Origin: Acinetobacter sp. NIPH 2699 | Lineage (GTDB): Bacteria; Pseudomonadota; Gammaproteobacteria; Pseudomonadales; Moraxellaceae | DNA length: 64,000 nucleotides | Direction: 5' to 3' | Assembly (NCBI RefSeq): GCF_022549355.1 | Contig: NZ_JAKZGL010000004.1 | Location: forward strand, 62,001 to 126,000 | Part shown: positions 27,529 to 36,651 of the stretch, in pieces | How positions within the stretch are numbered: the stretch's first letter is position 1 | Layout: every line of letters starts with the position of its first letter | Translations under genes and position numbers: made by a program | Notes under the pieces: generated by a model | Databases searched by the model: none | What the model saw: the letters and a program-made list of their open reading frames with translations, nothing else | Told to the model about the DNA's origin: nothing

Positions 27529-29553
27529 TTATGATTGCAACATATATGCTTTTAAACGCACAATTTCATCACGCAGCCTAGCTGCCTGCTCAAACTGTAA
27601 CTCTTTAGAGGCTTTCAACATTTCCTTTTCAAGTTTACCAATATGCTTCGCAAACAATTTTGGATCAGACAAAAGATGTTGTTCATCAGCACTCATGGCT
27701 TGAGCTTGATCGAGCACTTTGTCATCGATCTGATCATCGCTTAACACCTCACCTGAATCAATTTCTTTAATTGTTTGGCGAACGGTACTGCGTGGCGTAA
27801 TACCATGCAATTGGTTAAATTCAACTTGTTTGGCGCGACGTCGATCCGTTTCATCAATGGCTTTTCGCATCGAATCAGTAATACGATCCGCATATAAAAT
27901 GGCCTTCCCTTTCACATTACGTGCCGCACGCCCAATGGTTTGAATCAATGATCGTTCTGAACGCAAGAAACCTTCTTTATCGGCATCTAAAATCGCCACC
28001 AAAGAAACTTCTGGCATGTCTAAACCTTCACGGAGCAAGTTAATCCCGATCAGAACATCGTGCACCCCTGTTCTTAGATCATGGATAATTTTAACGCGTT
28101 CAACCGTATCAATGTCCGAGTGTAAATACGCAACTTTCACGCCATATTCTTTTAAATAGGAGGTTAAGTCTTCGGCCATACGTTTGGTCAAAGTCGTCAC
28201 AAGCACACGCTCATTCAAGTGCTTACGAATATTAATCTCTGATAGAACATCATCAACTTGGGTCAATACTGGACGCACTTCAATTTCAGGATCAATCAAA
28301 CCCGTTGGACGTACCACCTGCTCTACGATCTGTTCAGATTTTTCCATTTCATATCGTGCAGGGGTTGCACTGACATAAACGGTTGTCGGTACAATTCGTT
28401 CCCATTCTTCAAATTTCATTGGACGATTATCCAATGCACTTGGTAATCGGAAACCATAATTCACCAAGTTTTCTTTACGTGAACGATCGCCTTTGTACAT
28501 TGCGCCAATTTGTGGAACTGTGACATGTGATTCATCAATAATCAGCAAAGCATCTTCTGGAATATAATCAAATAATGTCGGGGGGGCTTCACCTGATGGG
28601 CGTCCTGACAAATGACGTGAATAGTTTTCAATGCCATTGGTATAGCCTAATTGCTGCATCATTTCCAAGTCATAACGAGTACGTTGCTCGATCCGTTGCG
28701 CTTCAAGCAATTTGTCATGCTCACGGAAAAACTTAAGCTGATCCTGCAACTCATCTTTGATGGTGTCAATCGCACGGGTTAAATGGTCTTTTGGTGTGAC
28801 ATAATGGCTTTTTGGGTAAATGGTAACTCGTGGGACTTTACGTACCAGTTTTCCAGTCAAAGGATCAAACCAACGAATCGAATCGACTTCATCATCAAAC
28901 AATTCAACGCGAATCGCATCCTGATCTGATTCCGCAGGGAAAATATCAATGATTTCGCCACGAATACGATAAGTACCACGTAAAAACTCCAGTTCATTAC
29001 GGGTATATTGCATTTCAACTAAACGACGAATGATGTCATCACGACCGATCCGATCGCCTTGTACGATATGTAACAACATCTGCATATACGCATTTGGATC
29101 ACCCAAACCATAAATAGCAGAAACAGATGCCACGATAATCGCATCTCGACGTTCTAATAATGCGCGTGTTGCCGAGAGACGCATTTGGTCGATATGATCA
29201 TTAATTGCCGAATCTTTTTCAATAAAAGTATCTGATGACGGCACATACGCTTCGGGTTGATAGTAATCGTAATAACTCACGAAATACTCGACCGCATTGT
29301 TCGGGAAAAATGATTTGAACTCACCATACAGTTGAGCTGCAAGTGTTTTGTTATGTGCCATGACGATGGTTGGACGTTGGGTTTGGGCAATGACATTTGC
29401 CATCGTATAGGTCTTACCTGAACCCGTCACACCAAGTAGCAACTGATTACGAAAACCTTGTTCAATTCCACTGACCAATTTTTCAATCGCCTGTGGTTGA
29501 TCGCCCGCAGGTTGATAACTCGTCACTAACTCGAAAGGTTGGTTTTCGTTCAC
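27529..29553 (-). CDS. uvrB: Excinuclease ABC subunit B
   Basis: The damage-verification helicase of nucleotide excision repair has 674 residues. It carries Walker [17 protein letters not shown], the beta-hairpin region ([20 protein letters not shown]), the helicase motif [25 protein letters not shown], and a C-terminal UVR domain ([24 protein letters not shown] region) that binds UvrC or UvrA. The start is GTG 29553. The gene stands alone. An inverted repeat lies 65 bases upstream. Confidence 0.97.
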   Translation of the reverse strand: MNENQPFELVTSYQPAGDQPQAIEKLVSGIEQGFRNQLLLGVTGSGKTYTMANVIAQTQRPTIVMAHNKTLAAQLYGEFKSFFPNNAVEYFVSYYDYYQPEAYVPSSDTFIEKDSAINDHIDQMRLSATRALLERRDAIIVASVSAIYGLGDPNAYMQMLLHIVQGDRIGRDDIIRRLVEMQYTRNELEFLRGTYRIRGEIIDIFPAESDQDAIRVELFDDEVDSIRWFDPLTGKLVRKVPRVTIYPKSHYVTPKDHLTRAIDTIKDELQDQLKFFREHDKLLEAQRIEQRTRYDLEMMQQLGYTNGIENYSRHLSGRPSGEAPPTLFDYIPEDALLIIDESHVTVPQIGAMYKGDRSRKENLVNYGFRLPSALDNRPMKFEEWERIVPTTVYVSATPARYEMEKSEQIVEQVVRPTGLIDPEIEVRPVLTQVDDVLSEINIRKHLNERVLVTTLTKRMAEDLTSYLKEYGVKVAYLHSDIDTVERVKIIHDLRTGVHDVLIGINLLREGLDMPEVSLVAILDADKEGFLRSERSLIQTIGRAARNVKGKAILYADRITDSMRKAIDETDRRRAKQVEFNQLHGITPRSTVRQTIKEIDSGEVLSDDQIDDKVLDQAQAMSADEQHLLSDPKLFAKHIGKLEKEMLKASKELQFEQAARLRDEIVRLKAYMLQS

Positions 29554-29617
29554 AAACTCATTCCCACACTAAAACTTGATTCCTATTTATGGGGCAAAAC
29601 CCAATCAATTTAAAGTC

Positions 29618-29638
29618 TTTCATAGATGATTTATGAAA
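29618..29638. promoter_or_regulatory. Inverted repeat in the uvrB / macro-like gene divergent region
   Basis: TTTCATA (29618-29624) and TATGAAA (29632-29638) are perfect arms around a seven-base spacer. It is placed between the two divergent genes, 65 bases from the uvrB start. It could be an operator, but no regulator is identified. Confidence 0.4.
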
Positions 29639-29729
29639 TCTTTTGTGTGATTGAATTTCGTATATTTCACTTGACCATCTATACAATCAGTTGCAACATG
29701 AACCCATACACAATTTTAATGATAAAAAT

Positions 29730-30527
29730 ATGCCATACCAATACCACGATGAAAGCATTGTTACCGAACTGCCTGAAGATACCGTTTTTGTATTTGGTAG
29801 CAACCTTGCAGGTCAACATGACAGCGGCGCAGCGCGTGTTGCAGCACAACACTTTGCGGCGGTGAAAGGTGTTGGACGTGGCTGGGCTGGTCAGAGTTTT
29901 GCTATTCCCACATTGAATGAACACATTCAGCAGATGCCACTTTCACAAATTGAACATTATGTTGATGATTTTAAAATCTACGCAGAAAATCATCCCAAAA
30001 TGAAATATTTTTTAACCGCATTGGGATGTGGAATTGCAGGTTATAAAGTGTCGGAAATTGCACCTTTATTTAAGGGCATTCACTCAAACGTCATTTTTCC
30101 TGAATCATTCCGTCCATATATTGAAGAAGATGCTGTTTCACAATTTCCAGACTTAACAGCAGATACAGTACATGCCTTTATCACCGATGATGTCATTTTC
30201 TATTTCAATCACGGCTATGAATCCTTTACAGAAGCCTTAGATAAAACCCAATTATCACCTGCTGAAAAAGCCATTGCATTAATCGTACTAAATGAAGAAC
30301 TCTATCCACGCGATCGTTATGGACGCGGACGTGAACATGAAATTAATGATATTTTGGGCAAGCTAAATGGAAAAATTTTCCATTTTCAAGATAACACCGA
30401 AGGCGCGATGATCTTTGTCAGTGTGATTATTGCCCTGATGGAACTTTATGACATCGATGAACAAGACTTTATCAAACTTTGGCGTGACGAGATTACCATT
30501 CAACATCCAATCAATCGTCACAAATAA
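29730..30527 (+). CDS. Macro-like / 'A1S_2505' family protein with extra C-terminal region
   Basis: From ATG 29730 the protein has 265 residues. The N-terminal part (about 15-130) has DTVFVFGSNLAGQHDSGAAR, WAGQSFAIPT and FLTALGCGIAGY, the pattern of a widespread family that GenBank labels 'A1S_2505 family phage non-structural protein' (from memory) and that looks like a macro-type ADP-ribose-binding fold. Glycine-rich loops GSNLAG and GCGIAG are the likely nucleotide contacts. Residues about 140-265 are an additional, mainly helical region rich in acidic residues that I do not recognise. The function is unknown. No phage genes are adjacent. A TTG in frame at 29691 is less likely; neither start has a good ribosome-binding site. 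Confidence 0.6.
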   Translation: MPYQYHDESIVTELPEDTVFVFGSNLAGQHDSGAARVAAQHFAAVKGVGRGWAGQSFAIPTLNEHIQQMPLSQIEHYVDDFKIYAENHPKMKYFLTALGCGIAGYKVSEIAPLFKGIHSNVIFPESFRPYIEEDAVSQFPDLTADTVHAFITDDVIFYFNHGYESFTEALDKTQLSPAEKAIALIVLNEELYPRDRYGRGREHEINDILGKLNGKIFHFQDNTEGAMIFVSVIIALMELYDIDEQDFIKLWRDEITIQHPINRHK

Positions 30528-30593
30528 ACCAACTTCAACGACATGCGGATCAAGCCCAAACCGTTACTGTATAAAACCTTAAATCAGCAACAA

Positions 30594-30624
30594 AAAAGGA
30601 TACCTTTATTGAAGGTATCCTTTT
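30594..30624. terminator. Terminator between the macro-like gene and the 59-residue protein gene
   Basis: AAAAGGATACCTT (30594-30606) pairs with AAGGTATCCTTTT (30612-30624) over TATTG. A/T runs on both sides allow it to end transcripts from either strand. Confidence 0.88.
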
Positions 30625-30633
30625 AGGGTTTCT

Positions 30634-30813
30634 CTAGCGCTTACCCATCGAACGACGAGTACCACGCGGTGGCATCCAAGTTCGATCTGCATATTGTTCA
30701 GGCTTTGGACGGACCTGATTATGCACAGCATCATCAGAGTCATCTTGTGCCGAAGGCATCGGGAAAGGTAATTTGACCAAAGCTTTTTTGGCTTTTGGTT
30801 GTTGATCACTCAT
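30634..30813 (-). CDS. Small basic protein of 59 residues (unknown)
   Basis: The start at ATG 30813 follows GAGAG at normal spacing. The protein begins MSDQQPKAKKALVKLPF, has an acidic middle (DDSDDAVHNQ) and ends RGTRRSMGKR, so it is charged and probably disordered. The reading frame is intact and a terminator follows directly, so it looks expressed. I recognise no domain. The Arg/Lys-rich end could bind RNA or DNA. Confidence 0.65.
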   Translation of the reverse strand: MSDQQPKAKKALVKLPFPMPSAQDDSDDAVHNQVRPKPEQYADRTWMPPRGTRRSMGKR

Positions 30814-31026
30814 TGAAATTCTCTCGAAATCTAAATTTCTGCCCACTATTGTAATAGATTTTTGTGAGGATGATAAAAATAAAATATGAAAAAAATGAGA
30901 ACCAAACCAATACTTACAATTTGGTAACTTTTTATACGATTAAGGCAGGTTTCAACCACAATCATTTCTATTTAAGCTAAGATAACATGCTTTTTTATTT
31001 TTAATCCCATAAGAAGGAATAATGCC

Positions 31027-32262
31027 GTGGACGTACGTCTCTCTGATCGTGTCAATGCCATCAAACCATCTCCTACACTTGCAGTGACCAACAAAGCTGC
31101 GGAACTTAAAGCTGCTGGTAAAAACGTGATTGGTTTAGGTGCAGGCGAACCAGACTTTGATACCCCCCAACATATCAAAGATGCTGCAATTGAAGCGATT
31201 AATAAAGGCTTTACCAAATATACAGCCGTAGACGGTACTCCAAGCTTAAAAAAAGCAATTATTGCAAAATTAAAACGGGACAATAATTTAGACTATCAAG
31301 CCAACCAAATTTTAGTATCTTGTGGCGGTAAGCAAAGCTTCTTTAACTTAGCACTTGCTTTGCTCAACAAAGGCGATGAAGTCATCATCCCTGCTCCATT
31401 TTGGGTAAGCTATCCAGATATGGTGATTATTGCTGAAGGTATACCTGTTATTGTCAAATGTGGTGAAGAGCAATGCTTTAAAATCACCCCAGAACAATTA
31501 GAAGCTGCGATTACACCAAACACTCGTTTAGTCGTATTAAATAGTCCGTCTAACCCAACTGGCATGATCTACACCAAAGCTGAATTAGAAGCTTTGGCTG
31601 AAGTACTTCGTCGTCATCCACAAGTCTATGTTGCTTCTGACGATATGTATGAACCGATTCGTTGGGAAGATGAATTTTACAACATTGCGACAGTTGCGCC
31701 TGATCTATATGACCGCACCATCGTCTTAAATGGTGTATCAAAAGCCTATGCTATGACAGGCTGGCGTATTGGTTATGCAGCGGGTCCTGCGAAAATTATT
31801 GGGGCTATGAAGAAGATCCAATCGCAATCAACCTCTAACCCAACCTCTATTTCACAAATTGCAGCCGAAGCAGCATTGAATGGTTCACAAGATGTCCTTA
31901 AACCAATGATTGAAGCATTCAAACGCCGTCACGATTTAGTGGTCAATGGCTTGAATGAAATCAATGGTATTTCTTGCTTAACAGCAGATGGTGCATTCTA
32001 CGCTTATGCCAATATCCGTCCTTTAATTCGTGCCAAAGGTCTAAAATCTTGCACAGAATTTTCTGAATGGTTACTGGAAGAAACTGGCGTTGCCGTTGTT
32101 CCTGGTGATGCATTTGGTTTAGGTGGTTTTATGCGTATTTCTTATGCAACGGCTGACGAAGTATTAGTTGATGCGCTCGCGCGTATCAAAAAAGCAGCCG
32201 ATTCGATTGATGGTGTAGATGCTGCAATTGCGTCTATCGAAGCAGAAAAAACTGCGAAATAA
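31027..32262 (+). CDS. aspC: Aspartate aminotransferase (class I, subgroup Ib)
   Basis: This PLP enzyme of 411 residues transfers the amino group between aspartate and 2-oxoglutarate. The motif SNPTG is present (NSPSNPTGMIY), and the PLP lysine lies in NGVSKAYAMTGWRIGYA. It starts at GTG 31027, with AAGGA upstream; an ATG at 31022 is in a different frame. The sequence fits the Thermus-like AAT rather than E. coli AspC, so the symbol is by function. A terminator lies after the stop. Confidence 0.9.
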   Translation: MDVRLSDRVNAIKPSPTLAVTNKAAELKAAGKNVIGLGAGEPDFDTPQHIKDAAIEAINKGFTKYTAVDGTPSLKKAIIAKLKRDNNLDYQANQILVSCGGKQSFFNLALALLNKGDEVIIPAPFWVSYPDMVIIAEGIPVIVKCGEEQCFKITPEQLEAAITPNTRLVVLNSPSNPTGMIYTKAELEALAEVLRRHPQVYVASDDMYEPIRWEDEFYNIATVAPDLYDRTIVLNGVSKAYAMTGWRIGYAAGPAKIIGAMKKIQSQSTSNPTSISQIAAEAALNGSQDVLKPMIEAFKRRHDLVVNGLNEINGISCLTADGAFYAYANIRPLIRAKGLKSCTEFSEWLLEETGVAVVPGDAFGLGGFMRISYATADEVLVDALARIKKAADSIDGVDAAIASIEAEKTAK

Positions 32263-32283
32263 TCAACGCTCTGGCTTTAAATG

Positions 32284-32316
32284 AAAGGAAACTTCTCAAT
32301 GGAGTTTCCTTTTTTA
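32284..32316 (+). terminator. Terminator of aspC
   Basis: AAAGGAAACT (32284-32293) pairs with AGTTTCCTTT (32303-32312) and is followed by T residues up to 32315. Confidence 0.88.
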
Positions 32317-32373
32317 TTGTTTGATTAAACGTCCACTCAAACGCTTAATTCTGATTCAAAGATAAACAAGCAT

Positions 32374-32805
32374 TTAAGCAATGGCCTGCTTTTCTTTAAA
32401 ATCTTTCGGTCGAGTGCATAAATGACTGAACACGGCATATTGCCAAATACTTTTTACTTGTACTGTAACAACCTTCTGTTCTGCTACAGACCAAGCCAAT
32501 GCGGTATTTGTACCCAGAATCAACTCGCCACCAAGTTGGAATAAATACAAAGGGCTTTGTTGATTTACGCTGAGTGGATTTTTTTGACTCAATAAATTAC
32601 TTGAGTCTATGATTTTCCATTTATTACCAAACCACAATTGCAACAAATCCCCCAAGAACAAAGCTTGTTGTTTAAATGGGAAGGTATTGAGAAATGAGCT
32701 TTCAACGGGTGTGTAATAACGCTCAGGATCTTGAAGGATATCCAGATAGTTTTCTTGATAAAAAGATAGATTTGAAAAAATAGATTGAATACGAAGAATA
32801 GTCAT
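32374..32805 (-). CDS. Hypothetical protein (143 residues)
   Basis: I do not recognise a family. The start I choose is ATG 32805 (MTILRIQSIFSNL...), because GGAGG lies six bases upstream and a good promoter sits about 90 bases further up. The same frame continues upstream to a TTG at 32904 with protein-like sequence, so a longer form of 176 residues is possible. The body has a hydrophobic, tryptophan-containing central part (LGDLLQLWFGNKW) and ends with KDFKEKQAIA. There is no signal peptide; it is probably cytosolic. Confidence 0.6.
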   Translation of the reverse strand: MTILRIQSIFSNLSFYQENYLDILQDPERYYTPVESSFLNTFPFKQQALFLGDLLQLWFGNKWKIIDSSNLLSQKNPLSVNQQSPLYLFQLGGELILGTNTALAWSVAEQKVVTVQVKSIWQYAVFSHLCTRPKDFKEKQAIA

Positions 32806-32894
32806 TTTGACCTCCGGTTTAGCCATTTTAGTGCTGGCAAGTAGGGTTAAATCCACACTGTCTAGATCAATATCTAAACGCTCTTTCTGATTTA

Positions 32895-32923
32895 AATCTA
32901 GCAATCACACCATCAAGTTTCAA
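32895..32923 (-). promoter_or_regulatory. Promoter of the 143-residue hypothetical gene
   Basis: On the minus strand TTGAAA (32923-32918) and TAGATT (32900-32895) are separated by 17 bases, close to the sigma-70 consensus. It would give a leader of about 80 bases before the ATG 32805 start and supports that start. Confidence 0.6.
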
Positions 32924-33002
32924 GTATTTTTTTCTATTTATGGTTAATTGTGCAAATAAGAAGCATACAACACAAAAATGAAGAGAACATGACACTTTTG
33001 AC

Positions 33003-33030
33003 TTGACCGATTTTAAAAGCCGCATATAAT
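33003..33030 (+). promoter_or_regulatory. Promoter of tRNA-Asn
   Basis: TTGACC (33003-33008) and a perfect TATAAT (33025-33030) are separated by 16 bases. The tRNA 5' end follows 11 bases later. Confidence 0.85.
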
Positions 33031-33041
33031 GGCTGTCAGAT

Positions 33042-33117
33042 TCTCCCATAGCTCAGTCGGTAGAGCGACGGACTGTTAATCCGCAGGTCCCTGGTTCGAG
33101 CCCAGGTGGGAGAGCCA
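33042..33117 (+). tRNA. tRNA-Asn (anticodon GTT)
   Basis: This is a 76-base cloverleaf with encoded CCA. The acceptor stem pairs TCTCCCA (33042-33048) with TGGGAGA (33107-33113). The anticodon arm reads GGACTGTTAATCC with GTT at 33075-33077, and the T-arm is CCTGGTTCGAGCCCAGG. It has its own promoter and terminator, so it is an independent unit. Confidence 0.98.
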
Positions 33118-33125
33118 AGATTCTA

Positions 33126-33156
33126 AAAAGCCCATATCAATGATATGGGCTTTTTA
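33126..33156 (+). terminator. Terminator of tRNA-Asn
   Basis: AAAAGCCCATATC (33126-33138) pairs with GATATGGGCTTTT (33142-33154) over AAT and is followed by T residues. Confidence 0.93.
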
Positions 33157-33181
33157 TTGCCCAATAAAAATAGAAATAAAA

Positions 33182-33204
33182 AAACCTCTGACAATCAGAG
33201 GTTT
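33182..33204 (-). terminator. Terminator of the miaE-pdxJ-recO group
   Basis: AAACCTCTGA (33182-33191) pairs with TCAGAGGTTT (33195-33204) over CAA. The A run before 33185 gives a T tract on the minus strand, just past the miaE stop. Confidence 0.85.
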
Positions 33205-33222
33205 CACGACTTTCTTTCGAAA

Positions 33223-33879
33223 TCAAGCGGTGATCTTTGCTGGCACACCACTATGGAAACGGAAGGTATCATCTGGCGTTAAAATCAGATTCTTTTCAAC
33301 GTCGCGAATATACTCAATTCGCTGTTGAATCGTTTCTTCAGGATCTTTTAATTTAGCGGTTGTTGCGACATCTAAAGCCAGCGCCAAATAGTCCTCAAAA
33401 TGACGTGATTCTGATTTAAGCAAGTAACGATAATACCGACCAAGCTCATCATCAACAATTGGTGCAAGCGCATGGAAACGCTCACAAGAACGTGCCTCGA
33501 CAAATGCCCCGATGATCATCACATCAATCAAAGCTTCAGGTTCATAAGTCCTGATTTCTTTACGCAAACCACCTGCATAACGCCCTGCACTCAGCCCCGT
33601 CCACTCTTGACCACGTTTATTCATGAACTCAAGAACCTGCTCATAATGCAGCATTTCTTCACGGACCAGTTGCGCCAACTTCACCTGTAAATCAGTAAAA
33701 AAGCTATAACGGAACATAAGATTCATGGCCGTACTCGCCGCTTTTTTTTCACAATTGGCATGGTCCTGCATCAATATTTCAAGATTATTGATTGCTTCAT
33801 CTAACCATGCTTGAGGTGTGGTACAACCTAAAAAATGAATAACAGGTTGCATCAACTCATCGTAATTAATACTACTCAT
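33223..33879 (-). CDS. miaE: tRNA-(ms2io6A)-hydroxylase
   Basis: This diiron enzyme of 218 residues hydroxylates the isopentenyl group of the modified adenosine at position 37 of tRNAs. The ferritin-like four-helix bundle carries iron ligands in REEMLHYEQVL (Glu, His), FVEARSCERFHAL (Glu) and SESRHFEDYLAL (Glu, His). Its length is a little longer than the usual MiaE. It overlaps functionally with pdxJ, which stops four bases before its start, so the two are coupled. The ribosome-binding site is weak. Confidence 0.92.
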   Translation of the reverse strand: MSSINYDELMQPVIHFLGCTTPQAWLDEAINNLEILMQDHANCEKKAASTAMNLMFRYSFFTDLQVKLAQLVREEMLHYEQVLEFMNKRGQEWTGLSAGRYAGGLRKEIRTYEPEALIDVMIIGAFVEARSCERFHALAPIVDDELGRYYRYLLKSESRHFEDYLALALDVATTAKLKDPEETIQQRIEYIRDVEKNLILTPDDTFRFHSGVPAKITA

Positions 33880-33883
33880 CTAC

Positions 33884-34612
33884 TTATCTCGTAGCAGCCT
33901 GAATCGCTGCTTTCATCTCTTTTACCGCTTGGGCCAAACCGACAAATACACTATCTGCAATGATTGAATGGCCTATATTTAATTCATGAATTTGTGGGAT
34001 CGCAGCAATAGGTGCGACATTTTCAAGGTTTAAACCATGTCCTGCATTGACCACCAAACCTTTTGCAGCAGCATATTCCGCGCCTTTGATAATACGTGCC
34101 AGCTCTGCTTGCTGATGTTCATCTGTTTCAGCATCTGCATAAGCACCTGTATGGATTTCAATGGTTGGCGCACCACAAGCAACCGCAGCATCAATCTGTG
34201 CTAAATCAGCATCAATGAATAGTGACACATCACAACCAATCTCGGTCAATGCTGCTGTCGCAGCTTTGACTTTATCAAAATGGCCAACCACATCCAGCCC
34301 ACCTTCAGTCGTGACTTCTTGGCGACGTTCAGGCACAAAACACACATGTTGAGGTTGAATTTCTTTGGCAAACTCAACCATTTCATCGGTGACAGCCAAT
34401 TCAAGATTCATACGTGTTTTCAATAATGGACGCATACGACGAACATCATCGTCCTGTATATGACGACGATCTTCACGTAAATGTAAGGTTATGCCTTCTG
34501 CACCCGCTTGTTCACAGACCAAAGCAGCCTGTACAGGATCAGGGTAAGTTGTACCACGTGCTTGTCGTAATGTCGCAACATGATCAATGTTTACACCTAA
34601 TATTGCAGCCAT
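33884..34612 (-). CDS. pdxJ: Pyridoxine 5'-phosphate synthase
   Basis: The enzyme has 242 residues and makes pyridoxine 5'-phosphate from 1-deoxyxylulose 5-phosphate and 3-amino-2-oxopropyl phosphate. Its TIM barrel starts [16 protein letters not shown], with [13 protein letters not shown] and [11 protein letters not shown] typical of PdxJ. In many proteobacteria pdxJ follows recO, as here, 56 bases downstream. The start ATG 34612 has AGGAT. It lies four bases before miaE. Confidence 0.97.
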   Translation of the reverse strand: MAAILGVNIDHVATLRQARGTTYPDPVQAALVCEQAGAEGITLHLREDRRHIQDDDVRRMRPLLKTRMNLELAVTDEMVEFAKEIQPQHVCFVPERRQEVTTEGGLDVVGHFDKVKAATAALTEIGCDVSLFIDADLAQIDAAVACGAPTIEIHTGAYADAETDEHQQAELARIIKGAEYAAAKGLVVNAGHGLNLENVAPIAAIPQIHELNIGHSIIADSVFVGLAQAVKEMKAAIQAATR

Positions 34613-34668
34613 AAAAATATCCTATTGTTTTTCACCCTAAAGCGCTGACAAATATAGCTTATAGGGGA

Positions 34669-35382
34669 TTAAGTTTGAGTATTTTGAATCCAGAGTTGAC
34701 GGCTTTTCAGTGGCCGATCACCTAACAATGAGCTAATCATTTGACGGTATAGTTTACCCAATAATTGCAATTGTTCGTGAGAAAAATTCTGCCCCTGTTC
34801 ATAACTATGCATGGACGCAATTAAAGCACCGTCAAGCGTGGAACGGGATGCTTTTGCAACAGGCATAAAACCATCATTAAGCTGAAATTGATAATGCTGA
34901 GAAGGTTGAGGTTGGACTTGTTGCTGACTGGCATCAACTGAGAAATCAATTGCATAGCCTAGCTCTTGCAATAAAACATGCTCAAATTGACGCAAAATTT
35001 GACGCAGAAACAACGATGCTTGCTCATGCGCCGCGAGTAGCTGTAATTGCAATAATATCTTTTGATATTGTTGAAATGTTTGCGGCATAGCCTCTTCTAG
35101 AGAACACAAACGCAAAATGACTTCATTTAGATAAAAACCAGCAAAGAAAGCATCACCATGAAAAAAAACCGGTTGATTTAAAATTTCTAATTTGGTGAAA
35201 TTTTTAAGTTCAGACTTGCCTGTCGCTTGCACACGAATCGGTTGATATTGCGGTGGTGGAATCTGTCTCAGTATTCCATCCACCCGACCATATTCCTGCG
35301 TAAACAAATGCACAATATGGCTTTTTTCTCGATATTTACGATGATGAATTAAATATCCATGCAAGACCTCATTGCGCATCAT
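34669..35382 (-). CDS. recO: DNA repair protein RecO
   Basis: This recombination mediator of 237 residues loads RecA with RecR. The N-terminal OB fold begins EVLHGYLIHHRKYREKSHIVHLFTQEYGRVDGILR and a helical C-terminal part follows. There is no zinc finger with four cysteines, as is usual for gammaproteobacterial RecO. The order era-(lipoprotein)-recO-pdxJ is the usual one with a small gene inserted. Two ATG codons in a row (35382, 35379) give the start. Confidence 0.93.
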   Translation of the reverse strand: MMRNEVLHGYLIHHRKYREKSHIVHLFTQEYGRVDGILRQIPPPQYQPIRVQATGKSELKNFTKLEILNQPVFFHGDAFFAGFYLNEVILRLCSLEEAMPQTFQQYQKILLQLQLLAAHEQASLFLRQILRQFEHVLLQELGYAIDFSVDASQQQVQPQPSQHYQFQLNDGFMPVAKASRSTLDGALIASMHSYEQGQNFSHEQLQLLGKLYRQMISSLLGDRPLKSRQLWIQNTQT

Positions 35383-35397
35383 CGCATGCGACTCGCT

Positions 35398-35592
35398 CTA
35401 GTCCTTGGCATCCTTTTTTTCATCATCGTCACCATCAGGAATCACAGCACCCACCACAGCCGCAGTCCCTTTTACAACACCTTTAGTGGTTTTATAAGCA
35501 ACTTTAACAGGTACAGTCACAACTTTATGAATACACCCTTGCAGCATGAATATACATGTCACGATCGCCATTACTCGTATTGTGGTTTTCAT
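35398..35592 (-). CDS. Small lipoprotein between era and recO
   Basis: The 64-residue protein has a lipobox L-Q-G-C (FMLQGCIHKVV) after a hydrophobic signal peptide, so it becomes lipidated at that cysteine. The mature part is short, with basic and alanine/valine-rich segments (KTTKGVVKGTAAVVGAV) and a charged tail DDDEKKDAKD. It has no enzymatic motif. The start is ATG 35592 (GGAA upstream); an ATG four codons earlier (35604) is possible. It is inserted between era and recO, which are normally adjacent. Confidence 0.75.
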   Translation of the reverse strand: MKTTIRVMAIVTCIFMLQGCIHKVVTVPVKVAYKTTKGVVKGTAAVVGAVIPDGDDDEKKDAKD

Positions 35593-35621
35593 ACCTGTTT
35601 CCATTGTCTTAATAGATCGTT

Positions 35622-36647
35622 TTAAATATCGCTATAACCCAAACTTTTTAGTGCGCGCTCGTCATCAGACCAACCACCTTTCACTTTAACCCAAAGTGTC
35701 AGCATAATCTTTTGTTCAAACATTCTTTCCATGTCTGCTCGCGCATCCATACCAATACTTTTCAGTTTCGCACCTTTATCACCAATCACAATGGCTTTTT
35801 GCCCTTGGCGTTCTACGAAAATGGTGGCATCAATATAAGTACAAGCCGATTTCAATTTACCTGTCTTTTCGTTAATCACCGCATCTTCAGTTTTAAATGA
35901 TTCAATCTGTACAGTTAAATCATACGGTAGCTCTTCACCCAACTGACGCATAATTTTTTCACGGATAATCTCACTCGCAAGGAAACGTTCTGAACGATCC
36001 GTGATCTGATCCAATGAATAGAGTGGCGCTTGATATGGCAAGTACTTTTCAATGGTGTCGCGCAAATGATCAAGATTCGCACCACGCAAAGCTGAAACAG
36101 GTACAATTTCAGCAAAATTCATTAATTTAGCACGTTCACGAATCAGTGGAAGCGCTTCATTTTTATTCTCAAAAGTATCCAATTTATTGATCACCAAAAT
36201 CACAGGCATTTCTGCGTTTTTGAGTTTCTCTAAAACAAGCTCATCGTTTTGCGTCCACTTTTGTGCATCAACCACAAATAAAACCAGATTCACATCACGT
36301 AATGCAGAATGTGCAGCACGGTTCATCATTTTATTGATCGCACGCACTTCTTTTTTGTGCATTCCTGGGGTATCAACAAATACAGCTTGTGATTTTTCAC
36401 GTGAATCAATGCCCACAATTTTATGACGAGTGGTTTGTGGCTTACGTGAAGTAATTGAAAGTTTTTGCCCCAATAAATGGTTCATCAAGGTTGATTTACC
36501 CACATTTGGACGACCAACGATGGCAACAAAACCACTTTTAAAATCTGAAGGTATAGTTACTTCTTTAGAACTAAAAAATTGATCTACAACATTATGGTCA
36601 TCTTGCTGCTCAGTTGTTTCTGATTGATTGTCATTTGAATGAGACAT
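35622..36647 (-). CDS. era: GTPase Era with N-terminal extension
   Basis: This 30S ribosome-assembly GTPase has 341 residues. G1 is [13 protein letters not shown]3 is DTPGMHKK, G4 is NKLD, and a C-terminal KH domain has [16 protein letters not shown]. Compared with about 300 residues in E. coli, there is an extra N-terminus of about 38 polar residues ([17 protein letters not shown]). It begins four bases after the rnc stop with GGAG upstream, so the two are coupled. Confidence 0.96.
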   Translation of the reverse strand: MSHSNDNQSETTEQQDDHNVVDQFFSSKEVTIPSDFKSGFVAIVGRPNVGKSTLMNHLLGQKLSITSRKPQTTRHKIVGIDSREKSQAVFVDTPGMHKKEVRAINKMMNRAAHSALRDVNLVLFVVDAQKWTQNDELVLEKLKNAEMPVILVINKLDTFENKNEALPLIRERAKLMNFAEIVPVSALRGANLDHLRDTIEKYLPYQAPLYSLDQITDRSERFLASEIIREKIMRQLGEELPYDLTVQIESFKTEDAVINEKTGKLKSACTYIDATIFVERQGQKAIVIGDKGAKLKSIGMDARADMERMFEQKIMLTLWVKVKGGWSDDERALKSLGYSDI

Positions 36648-36651
36648 CAGG

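Noticed and set aside
29730..30527. Prophage remnant suggested by the common name of the macro-like family
   Set aside because: Neighbours on both sides (uvrB, aspC) are housekeeping genes, and no integrase, attachment site or other phage gene is visible.
33042..33117. tRNA-Asn as an integration site for a mobile element
   Set aside because: No duplicated tRNA 3' end or integrase is seen in the flanking sequence; the tRNA is followed directly by its terminator and miaE.
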